A stretch of 64,000 nucleotides of DNA from Tamarix chinensis (Eukaryota > Streptophyta > Magnoliopsida > Caryophyllales > Tamaricaceae): the NCBI GenBank assembly GCA_030549775.1, contig CM060181.1, positions 51,590,218-51,654,217 on the forward strand. Direction: 5' to 3'. The notes below the pieces were generated by a model that worked only from the letters and a program-made list of their open reading frames with translations, was not told the DNA's origin and did not search any database. A program made the position numbers and the translations under genes. Below are positions 38,601 to 48,109 of the stretch, piece after piece; the first letter of the stretch is position 1; each line of letters opens with the position of its first letter.

Positions 38601-39099
38601 ATTACTATTAAAGGGATAAAATACAGATCTAATCATATATTATGATTTAATGAATGGATAAAATATAGTATTGTAAAGGCTAAATGGGTGTAACACTTAT
38701 GAAATGTGATGGTCCTTAAGAAAAGAGTAATGAAGCACAACAAGTGATTAATAAAATAATATGATGGGTATGAATAATATTGGACAAGGATAAATGGAAA
38801 CCCCATATATGGTTGGAAAACGAAAAGGCATAATATGGAAGAAACATGTGAGTGCCTTACTTGTTCTTTTTATGGGCTTGTGTGATCACTTAAATTTATG
38901 AATGATATACTAATCATGTAAAGAGAAAAATAATCAAATTCTGTATAGGTCCGGGTTACCCAATCCTCGATTAGCTACTAGGGGTTAGTCTATCTTTAGG
39001 TGTTTATTGGTGCCTTTGGGTGGGATCTTAGAAATTTCGATGCCTTACCTACTCTAGACATTGATGATGTACTAGGGGGTATCGATACTAAAGAGTATG

Positions 39100-39250
39100 G
39101 TTACCTAGGTGGTTGGCTTCAGCCTAGAATTATGTCCATATTGGTTGGCTTCACCCTAGACTTATGTCCATTATGGTGATTAGCTTTAGCCTAGACTTAT
39201 GTCTATTTTGGTGATTGGCTTCAGCTTGGACTTTATGTCTCTTGGTTTGG
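39100..39250 (+). repeat. Tandem repeat of about 37 bp in LTR D
   Basis: Four imperfect copies of a unit reading roughly ggttggcttcagcctagact followed by tatgtccattatggtga. Confidence 0.75.
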
Positions 39251-40246
39251 ATAAGCTTCCATGGTATGTGATACTATGGGGTGTTCTACATTCTATCTCT
39301 CGATGATAAAATTTGGATGATGAATAAGTGGATGATAAATAATTGAATAATGATGATGGTTCAGATGATAAAAAGTGAAAAGATAGAATGAACACTTGAA
39401 TAATGGCTTCAATGACTAATTAAATAATAATTGGAAGGATAAATATATGTTGACCTATACCAATATATGGATAAGGAAATGTTATAATCTAATTGATTAA
39501 GCAAGTTGGAAAATAAACCCTAGCAGTTGTCTGAATTAATCTGCCTAGTGCTTGTGTGATTTTCTATGTTATTATGCTATCAAGATAAGCATGTTACATT
39601 CTAATTTGCTTGAGTTATGCATGATAGTATTCCCTAATGCATCACTACCTTTAGGTATATGGCATTAGTGTGGCACATATTAAATATGATATCCATGTTA
39701 TATAGAATGTTACATACTTTTGATTTTCGTTGAGGAGGTGACTTGTCTTACTCCGTATGTAGTGTTCTAATATACCTGTTTGCTCAATCATCAGCTCATT
39801 TCCATGAGTAGAGGCCATGTGTACATTTTTGGGAATGGCCAATAGTAGGCCTATCTCAACTTGGGTTAGGGGCTTGAGAGCGTGGACATCTGGAGGCTTT
39901 TATGTGGTATGTGATGGACCATGGTTTTGGGGACACGCGCTAATCTTGTTTTAATATATCCCTGTATTCTTAACTTATTTGTCTTCTTGTATTTGACTTG
40001 GTCGGGAACCATTGAGGTCCTTTAATGTAAACAATCTTATAAATATTTATGCAATTTAAAGTGTGCGTACTCTAGTTTAAATTAGATCATTTGGTTTTGT
40101 CTTGTATCCAATATGGGACAAGTAGTGGATGTTTGCCCTATGTTAGGTACGACAGTAACACCTTATTTTTCCTAAGTGTATTTTCCACTTCCACATTGTT
40201 TTAAACAAAAATTTTCAGTAGTGAAAAATGAGGGTATTAAAATAAA

Positions 40247-40678
40247 CTTAAATCTAAACACACACACACACACACACACTCTCTCTCTCTCTCTCTCTCT
40301 TTTTCTTTTCCCTTTTTCTTTCCTCCTCATTTCCTTATTTTTTAAAATTTTTTTAGTCCACCTTAGCCGATCCTCACCTTTCTCTTCTCTCATCTTCTTC
40401 TTGTGTGCACGTTTACCCCTGCCAAGCCTATTCATTTACCCTATCCACACATCCTTCCTTATTTATAAGGTTGGGGTTTAATTTCATTACTCGATCACCT
40501 CACCTCTCCTATCCCTTTTCCTAAGTACATGTGTGTATATAAGGCACATTTAATGCCTGCATCTACCCCTTACCCCTCTATTTATCTGTCAAAATATTTC
40601 ACACCAAACGCCCAATATTTTTCCTATATGCATTCATTGTAAATTAAAAAAATTTAGCAGTAAAATTGGAGTGTTACA
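40247..40678 (+). repeat. 3' LTR of gypsy E, 3' part (internally deleted)
   Basis: It continues the 5' LTR alignment from its position of about 28845 to about 29175 (cacaccaaac), then jumps to the terminal 45 bp (gtaaattaaaaaaatttagcag to ggagtgttaca). About 2.4 kb present in the 5' LTR is missing. Confidence 0.75.
40257..40301. repeat. (CA)n(CT)n compound microsatellite
   Basis: About 11 CA units followed by about 10 CT units inside the E 3' LTR. The two overlapping open frames on opposite strands here are translations of this microsatellite. Confidence 0.95.
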
Positions 40679-40932
40679 AAATCACTGGCAACTATCTCCA
40701 TAATTTCTTATATTTCTCAATGTAGCTATAAACCCAACAAACCCACAACACATCCATTTTGCAATTGAAGTTCCACAACAGCCATCCCATAGGTGCTTGA
40801 CTCCATACTTCTAGATTCATAAAACCTTTCCACACTCATGCTTAAGTTGTCATACTTTATCCTATTTAACTAGAGATCTTTTTGTGATTGCATGACCCCT
40901 TAACCACAATAAAGATTTACAAATAGATTTTA
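40679..40932. other. Spacer between elements E and G
   Basis: Right target flank of E. No similarity I can name and no open frame of note. Confidence 0.4.
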
Positions 40933-41030
40933 TGTAACACCTCCATTTTTCCTAGGTGTTTTTTATATTTTTTCACTTCTACAATGTTTTAAAATAAAAA
41001 TTTTCAGTATTAAAAAATGGAGGTATTATA
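40933..41030 (+). repeat. Miniature LTR / LTR terminus of element G (98 bp)
   Basis: It runs from TGTAACACCTCC to GGAGGTATTATA and forms one imperfect inverted repeat (first and last 19 bp pair at about 16 positions). A PBS follows directly. It equals only the 3'-terminal hairpin block of D, E and F, so either the LTR was cut exactly at the hairpin or this is a deletion-derived mini-LTR. Confidence 0.65.
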
Positions 41031-41033
41031 AAT

Positions 41034-41045
41034 TGGTATCAGAGC
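41034..41045 (+). other. Primer-binding site of element G
   Basis: TGGTATCAGAGC, an exact match to the plant initiator tRNA-Met PBS, three bases after the LTR end. It is the only unmutated PBS in the window. Confidence 0.85.
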
Positions 41046-41622
41046 TTTATATTACAAAAATTGGTTCATTTTAAAATAATTTTAACTAATACAAAAAGTT
41101 GGTATTAGGATATCATTCTAAATTTCTTGACCTTTAAAATATTTTAATCCAGCACCATTGATTGTTTCAACAAATTTCCAATTACCTCGAGTGTTGATTG
41201 AGAGTTCAAGTGTTTTCAAACCTGGAATATTCATGAGTGAGAGTGGGTGGGGTATGTGCTATAGATAGTTTTGTGTTGATCATGTTGTGCGGGCCTTAAG
41301 GATCAATAATTAAATTATTTCCAATTTGTCGTAGTCTTTAGGAGTCAATGGGTGCCAACCATCATTACAAGGTCATCGAGGTATCTATGGAGATTGTTGG
41401 TGCCCATATAGTACTCCAAATTCAAGCACCCCTCGCTAGTGCTAGTACCCACGCCATTTTTGGAAGATTGACTCAAGAGGGCCAAGCATCATCATCCACC
41501 AATCTTTGAGGGTTAGGAAGACCCTAACATCATGAAGAGACGAGTCGGGGACATTAAGAAGACCTTTACCGCTTGTAGGTATTTGTTGGACAAGAGAGTC
41601 GACATTGTAGTGTACTACTAAT
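41046..41622 (+). pseudogene. gypsy G leader and gag fragment
   Basis: A leader with no coding is followed from about 41340 by gag-like residues, clearest at 41490-41620 (EDPNIMKRRVGDIKKTFTAC, then LLDKRVDIVVYY). The fragment stops at the following TA microsatellite; no pol from this element is in the window. Confidence 0.6.
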
Positions 41623-41624
41623 GA

Positions 41625-41631
<7 letters not shown>

Positions 41632-41683
<52 letters not shown>

Positions 41684-41690
41684 CATATTT
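41632..41690. repeat. (TA)n microsatellite
   Basis: About 27 TA units with a single interrupting pattern at the 3' end (tacatatacata). It ends the G fragment. Confidence 0.95.
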
Positions 41691-43255
41691 TATACCCTTT
41701 TACTCTTAGTTTTAGGTCATTTAATAAAATAATATACGGAAAAATTATAATTTTATGCTTAAGTAATAATAATATAATGTATTTAATTATTTGACCTAAA
41801 ATGATATAAAATGATGAATTTATATTATGAGATAATTTATTAATTTATTTAATATGTTATAGATACATTCAAAAAAAAAAGTTGTTAAAAGAGCCTAGCC
41901 CAAAGGACCAAAGGTCGGACAACCAAGAAAAATGAGGCCCAAAAAATAGGGCTCTGAAAGAGAAAAGAAAAGGGGGAATCATGGAGGAAGTGAAGAAAAG
42001 AGACGAAGTAAAAAAAAAAGAACATGAGGAGCTGGAAAAGAGAAAGCATGAGAGTAGAAAAGAAGAAAGGAAAACAACATAGGAAAAGAAAGAGAGAAAG
42101 GAAGACTAATGCATGGGAGATAAGAGGAGAAAGGAATGAGAAGTGACACCCAAGACAAAGAAAGAATGGTGGCATGAGAGAAGACAGAGAAGAGAAAGAG
42201 ATAGGTACATAAGGAGAGATAAAAGAGACTCGGAGAATTTATTTCAAATGAAAATAAACAGTTTTTTATTAGAATAAAGTACTATATTTATTTTTAATTA
42301 TTTCTTTTCCAATTTCTAATATATATTTTTGTGTAATTTATTTATTTATCATGTTAGGCTAAATAATTTTTACTACGTAATAGGTTAAGACCCTAGACTA
42401 TAATTTGAGACATAATATTAATTTTTTTTGTTTCATGATATTATCCTTTATTAAAATGTAATTTCTATAATATGTGTGTGTGTGATTCTGTTGAGTGTAA
42501 TTTATATAGTGCATGCATTATTCTGGCTTCCTTATATTAACAATATGTAAGATTATATGCTTGCTAGGTGTCTATATGAACATGTTAGAACTTATGTATA
42601 AAAATTATAGCGAGGTTAGATAACAATTTACTTAATAGTTTAGCGATTCTAAATGGAATAGTAGAACATTTAGATGCATGTGGGTCGACGAAGGGAAATA
42701 TAACTAGACATGCTTGATGTACTAGTTTGGGTACTTAGACTGAGATCTTTCATTTGTGCTTAATTCTTTAATTTTAGTTAAATATATGAGGCACTTGTTG
42801 CAACTATACTGCTAGAATTTGATAGGATTTAATATTAGTGCTTTTTTTGTAAATTATTTCAGGGAAGTAATTTAAGATATATAGACCTCATTTTAGCTTG
42901 CAACTTGGTTAGTCTCTTTCTTGTAATTAAAATATAACTTAAACATTATTGTTATATTTTGACATAGTGCAGTGGTGGATTTTGACTTTCCTAGTATATT
43001 TGTTATATTGGTATTCACTCATATTTATTTTCTTATTTGATTTTATTTAGTTTTATTACTTTCTATTTTAAAACCCCCATAATTGTACTTTTCTTATTAT
43101 TTATTTTTGTGTAGCTTAGAGCATTTTCTTTTATTATTTGTGAGCTAGCTAAATGTAGGTAAACCCTATCAATCTCCAACTTAAAATAGTACCCTTATTT
43201 ACCAATACTATAAGTGACTACAAAAAAGTTTAAATTATATGCCGGCTATGACCAC
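41691..43255 (+). repeat. Putative LTR preceding a tRNA-Asp-type PBS
   Basis: The right edge is suggested by accaca before the PBS at 43265. The left edge is not found. The region includes a purine-rich stretch (41880-42240, gaaaagaaaaggggg) and otherwise AT-rich non-coding DNA. The LTR call depends wholly on the PBS. Confidence 0.3.
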
Positions 43256-43264
43256 ACCAATTTT

Positions 43265-43282
43265 TGGTGCTATTGTCGGAGA
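43265..43282 (+). other. Decayed PBS complementary to tRNA-Asp (Tat/Athila type)
   Basis: TGGTGCTATTGTCGGAGA, preceded by caccaattttt. Plant Athila/Tat-type elements have TGGCGCCGTTGCCGGGGA here. All five differences are C to T or G to A. Confidence 0.6.
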
Positions 43283-43423
43283 TTGGTAATTTTGCCTTTG
43301 TTTAGGTAGTTGTTTTAGTGTTTTTTTTTTGTGTGTTCTTGAATGTTATATCATCCATGATCAAAAGGTAAAATCATGAGGGCACTCAAGTCTTTTAATT
43401 AATAGATTTTTTGGTTTTAAGTA

Positions 43424-43469
<46 letters not shown>

Positions 43470-44000
43470 TTCTTTTAGTGTTTTTGTGTTCAGAATTTTT
43501 AGTGTGTTTTGTTTCACTTTTAACCTTCTCTTGTGAATTGTTTGTGCCTTTTAGGTGGATATGGCTGGATACTTGGGCTATGGATAACTTTGTATGAGTC
43601 CTTATGCTAGAGTAAATGAGGTAAGTTTAAGTTAACTTGATGATATACTTAAATAACTCACTAATCTTGTTTCATAGATTACCACAAATATTGGAGTCAT
43701 TAATACAAGGGGAGTGAGTCCTATACAAGAAAATACATATGCTCAACAATCACAAGATGTGAGAGGAGGAGGATGGACATAACCTAGAATTCAAGAGTTT
43801 GATGGTTTTCAAAGACATAACCCCTACATTAATGTATACTATTCGGGAATGAGGCATCACCCCATCATTGGATGGGGGATGAGCGATGATTATTAAGTGT
43901 CATATCAAGATTCTTATAAACTTAAAAATGGAGCTGTAGAATATTACTAGTATTCTCAACAAGACTCCTCTCGAGTTTCATAATCCTCAAGTTTAGAAAA
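43283..44000 (+). pseudogene. Internal remnant after the tRNA-Asp PBS
   Basis: A short open-like stretch begins ATGGCTGGATACTTGG near 43561, but no gag or pol domain can be named. It may be a non-autonomous element or the start of a lost gag. (ATT)n at 43423-43470 lies within it. Confidence 0.3.
43423..43470. repeat. (ATT)n microsatellite
   Basis: About 15 ATT units. Confidence 0.95.
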
Positions 44001-44221
44001 AACATTACTATATTGCAATATATATTAATCATATTATAATAAATTATTAAATAGATTATCACTAATAAATGATCATACGTAAACTGGTGGGTAACTTAAC
44101 CTTGAATTTAATTAGATGTCCACTTAATAAGTAATCTGAAACCATATCAACTTACTAATTGGAAGACTCAATAAGTAACTTAATTATATACCATTGATAC
44201 TACAAAAATAAAGTGATTAAG

Positions 44222-44291
<70 letters not shown>

Positions 44292-45387
44292 TAGGCATGA
44301 CTAGTTCCATCCTAAAATATCCATCTATTGCTCAACTAATCATCATACATTGTAGATTAAGTATCCTCCTAATATTATAATATAAATAACTTTAGGATTA
44401 ATTCAAGATACAATTAACTCATTGTTTAGATCTACTTATCAATAATAATTATCCAAATAATTACTTATTTTAAAAACCTTTTGTCCTATTTTTTTAAATA
44501 AATAATTATTTAAAATAATTACTTCTGGTATGTAACTCCAAATAAGCTATCAATTAAATAATAAGAGTTTATCAATTTTTTCCTATAAGTAAGGTATTTT
44601 ATTACTTTGAAAATAGAAAGTTACAATTATACTATCAATCAACTATGACAATAAATATCATCTAACAAGGATAGTTATCTATCATATTTGGACTTATAGA
44701 GTTTATAGTATTATAAGTATAATAGTAGAACTACGTAACTTAATATTATTAATCGATCAATAAATTAGAACATAACGAATTCAGAAACTTCCATAGACCA
44801 AACTTAGACTACTTAGTAACTTATGCATCACCATGAGGCTCACCACCTTTTATAGCCATATTGCATGCATGATTGATTAAAGCTAATAAGAGATGTTTGC
44901 TGCATGTTTGATTATGTTAAACTAGCGTAGGTTCCTCGATCAAAACCTCTGCTATAAAAGTTAAAACTGCGTATTCCACCAAGTAATATAAAGTCAACGG
45001 ACATTTCTCTGCACATTAGAAGGCCTCTTTCATAAGAGTGGGTGATTATATGCATGATTTATAACCACGCAAAGGGACTTGGAAGGTTTATAACTGCGAA
45101 CGTAGGGCAGGTGAAGTACGCAATGGCGAGTAAAAATAACATGTACCTAGGGTTTTAAAATTTATAACGGTAGGAAATAGGTTGACCCTGTTTTTATATA
45201 AGTCGGCGACGACAGTTAGAAAGAATAAATAATTTCCTTTATGCTGTTTATTGAGTTTACCCATTCAAATAATATATATAAAAAACATATCAAATAAAAT
45301 CATATTTTACCACCGGTAAGGCTATAGTCTAATAGTTGAGTCCAATTACCATTTTTTCCTTATTTTACACACTTACAACCCCTTATG

Positions 45388-45443
<56 letters not shown>

Positions 45444-46426
45444 TAACAAATTATATGCTACAAAATAAAGAGACAGTTAACAAAGATTACTAGGGTCAAG
45501 ATATTAGTTGAGATATCAAATTATAATTAATGGTATATATATATATATAACAATGGGTTGCTACTCTATTACTATTGTTCATGTTGTTGTTTGTATACTC
45601 GTGACAAATTGCCCATTCAAAAACGATATTAGAATCCCTGAAAAAAGAAAAACAAAGAAAGAATAAAACATGTCAATCTTCCTAGCTCCAACCAACTCGA
45701 TATTCATGATCGTTAAAATTCAAGGACATGGCTGCCATATATTTTGAAATAGCCATTAGCCAGCACCGAATGTTAGAGCCTTCTAGACGTCACAAGTTTG
45801 AACAGACAATGTTCAGCTAATACCTCATCTGTCCTTCAAGCCGCCCCTCTGCCCAGCTGTCATGATCATTTTCCTTTCCGAGTTGTTTTCATCATAATCG
45901 GGGATTGATGGAAGGAGAAGCTTTCGGGTCACGTATCCAATTAGCTTATTATAATAATATTATTACTACTTGAGCGAATTATTATTATTATTATTCTGAA
46001 TAATTTACTTGCTAATTATGTAGTTTGGCATTATTGCTGGCGTGTTAATGCTGAAGTTAGTATATTCACTAAAAGATCCTCATTCATAAAAAAAATATTT
46101 CTAGTAATCCGCAAATATTCCTTTTATTAGTCATATCAAAGTTGAAAAGCTCCTATAAATTTAATTCAAAAGTTAATCTAACAAACAAAATATGTAAAAG
46201 ACTTTTAAGTTCAAGAAAAAAAAAACAGAGAGAAAAAAACTTTTCATCCAAACAAGTTTCCAAGCTTTTTCATCAAAATAATATTGTCATCCAAATACAT
46301 TTAAAAGTAGTCTCATGAGCAATTGTTAGGCGAAAAAATATGAAATTATCATCCAACCATATATTTCAATCAAATTCTCATCAACTTTTCCCTCTCTCAT
46401 CCTTCTTTATTTTCATCCTTCATGGT
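44001..46426. other. Unclassified intergenic DNA with two long (TA)n tracts
   Basis: (TA)n tracts at 44226-44289 and 45391-45440 are the only clear structures. The stretch 44860-45200 and 45590-45930 has more balanced base composition than the rest, but I see no coding frame, splice pattern or element end. The open frame starting at 46340 runs into the 5S-like LTR and is not a gene. Confidence 0.5.
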
Positions 46427-46717
46427 TGTAGTATCTCAAAATTAGTGGTGGATTGTAGAACCTTACAAGAATTGATAAGACTATCTATATCAATAAGATA
46501 TATGTTATTTGGAAGTCTATCATTAGAGAATTCCACAGTTATGTGTGCTTGGCTTTGAGTAGTTTAAAGATGACCTCCTAAAAAATTACTCTAGGGATGT
46601 GTGTGAGTCGATAAAAAATATATTATAAAGAACTCAAGTTTATCTGTAGGGTAAATCATCAATCTCAAAAGTGTTCTCAGTAACTCCCCTCAACTAGTGT
46701 GGGGTTGAGGTGTTACA
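46427..46717 (+). mobile_element. Cassandra-like TRIM LTR with 5S rRNA-derived block
   Basis: It begins TGTAGTATCTC and ends GGTTGAGGTGTTACA (291 bp, inside the 240-350 bp range of Cassandra LTRs). The middle carries a block matching the 3' half of plant 5S rRNA (46527-46579). No PBS follows and no matching 5-bp flanks are seen, so it is a solo or truncated LTR. The Cassandra name rests on the 5S block, length and terminus; a related unnamed 5S-bearing TRIM is the alternative. Confidence 0.65.
46527..46579 (+). ncRNA. 5S rRNA-like segment (decayed box C region)
   Basis: The segment cagttatgtgtgcttgg matches cagttaagcgtgcttgg of plant 5S rRNA (internal promoter box C), followed by gagtagt and gacctcct in the right order and close to the right spacing. 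The 5' half of 5S (box A) is not recognisable. Part of a transposon LTR, not a 5S gene. Confidence 0.65.
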
Positions 46718-46849
46718 AAGGCTATCTCCATTTGACCTCTATTGCTAATATCATTACTTCTATTCAGCTTTAAATTACTACTTTGGTTATGATTAATTTT
46801 TTTAAAAGCATTTTATGATTTATAGTGCAATAAAAAAATGAAATTGGGC

Positions 46850-47596
46850 TTCAGAGCTCTCTCTCTCTATGTAAACCCTAAAGTGTATGAGAGATTTCTT
46901 CCTACGTGATAATGAATAGGATTTCTACTACTATCATTGATTTTGATTAGCTTAATACGAGTTTCTCTTGCCCTAAACAATATCCTTTCCTTTTTTAGAA
47001 AACTTTATCTCCAAGTTTCTATTTTCATGCTTCTAGTGTGGAAGAAGAATTGACCGAAGGTTATGGAAGACTTTTCCTATAAAAAAAAAGGATTCTAATG
47101 CTTAAGTAATCTTTTGTGACCTAAATAATAGTAGAAGTGGCAACTACGTACATCAGAATATTTCTAATTAAGGGATTACTTATTGAAATAGCTTTCAATA
47201 TTAAATTAAATCAACAATAATGTTGGCATGGAAATTAAGTAGAGACGTATAAAGGAACGAGAGTCAAATCTCTTCATTTTAGAATTTGCAAACATAGAAA
47301 GGCTTTATGGGTTCTAGAGAAAGGACCCTTGCATTTTGATAGCCATATACTTTTTCTTAAACCTTTGAAAGAATATCTTAAACCCTCCACTGTGGATTTC
47401 TCAATCACACATTTCTAGGTTAGAGTTTATGATATGCCTTTCATTTAAACTTTGAGGAATTTTTATTGGGAACCAAATATGAAAATTATTTGATTTTTAT
47501 AAAGATATGGCATAGAGTTGGAATAGGGCAATCAGGATCCGATGAGTTTTGGCTGGGTATTTGAGCACAACATAACATTATATTGGTCCATGTAGG
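46850..47596 (+). pseudogene. LINE ORF1 remnant (DUF4283-like)
   Basis: Readable from about 47030 (EEELTEGYGRL) and clearest at 47310-47450: VLEKGPLHFDSHILFLKPLK, then STVDFSITHF, a TAG in place of Trp, then VRVYDMPF. This is the pattern of plant LINE ORF1 (nucleic-acid-binding). It is cut at 47597 by the copia-3 LTR. The catalytic ORF2 pieces downstream (55857-55909 and 62153 on) are in the same orientation and may belong to the same copy. Confidence 0.75.
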
Positions 47597-48067
47597 TGTT
47601 GGAGAATTTTAGTGTAGAATGGAGGTTATGTGAGAAACACGGGAGTCTTATGTTAATGAACATGGTGTGTGTTTCTCTATGGAATATTTTATGTGTTTTG
47701 AGAAAAAGTCAAAAGTAAGGAAAGAAACACAGACCGTGTTTTTCTATGTTTCTAAAACATGTTGTTTTGGCTCATAAAATTTATTTTCTTCTATAAAAGG
47801 AGATGCGTTGAAACCCTAGCTATTGAGAGTCATGTATCCCAACTTCTTCTTCTTCTTCTCCATAGGATTCTCCATTTAAAAAGAATGTTATATTTGTGTA
47901 ATTGATTGATTGGTTAGATTAATCATCCTATAATTATACAAGAGCATGAATAAAGATCTCTACTTTTTTTCTCAATTGTTCTATTTTTGTGATTGAATCC
48001 TCAATTGTGCATAATCTTGTTAATTCTAATTTGGTTTAGATCTCTCTAAATCTATACTAATTTCACA
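47597..48067 (+). repeat. 5' LTR of copia-3
   Basis: TG...CA boundaries, 471 bp, with a TATA-like ctataaaaggag at 47790-47802 and an AATAAA-containing segment (gcatgaataaagatc, 47945-47959), typical of promoter and polyadenylation positions in a copia LTR. Confidence 0.75.
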
Positions 48068-48109
48068 ATAATTTAGTATCAGAATTGTGTTGTTAAAGGG
48101 ATTTGGTTA

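Larger units (their letters stand above)
36936..40241 (+). mobile_element. Solo LTR D (3.3 kb) nested in the E 3' LTR
   Basis: It runs from TGTAATGACCC to GGGTATTAAA, forward orientation, with the flank CTAAA (36931-36935) against ATAAA (40242-40246), a 4 of 5 target duplication. The E 3' LTR sequence resumes at about 40247. No internal domain is present. It belongs to the same subfamily as B (shared palindrome type and length). Confidence 0.8.
28611..40678 (+). mobile_element. Ty3/gypsy chromovirus element E (full-length, decayed, with nested LTR D)
   Basis: It has a 5' LTR (28611-31703), PBS, gag, protease, RT, RNase H, integrase, chromodomain-like tail, polypurine tract and a shortened 3' LTR. 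Flanks AAACC (28606-28610) and AAATC (40679-40683) match at 4 of 5 with one C/T change, a plausible decayed target duplication. The domain order RT-RNase H-integrase and the long TGTAATACC...GGTGTTACA LTRs fit the Tekay/Del chromovirus lineage; lineage is inferred. All frames are broken. Confidence 0.85.

Noticed and set aside
40172..40481. Open frames of 87 and 101 codons on opposite strands
   Set aside because: They translate the (CA)n(CT)n microsatellite and the pyrimidine-rich part of an LTR.
46527..46579. A genuine 5S rRNA gene
   Set aside because: Only the box C half is recognisable and it is mutated; it lies inside an LTR-like unit with TG...CA ends.
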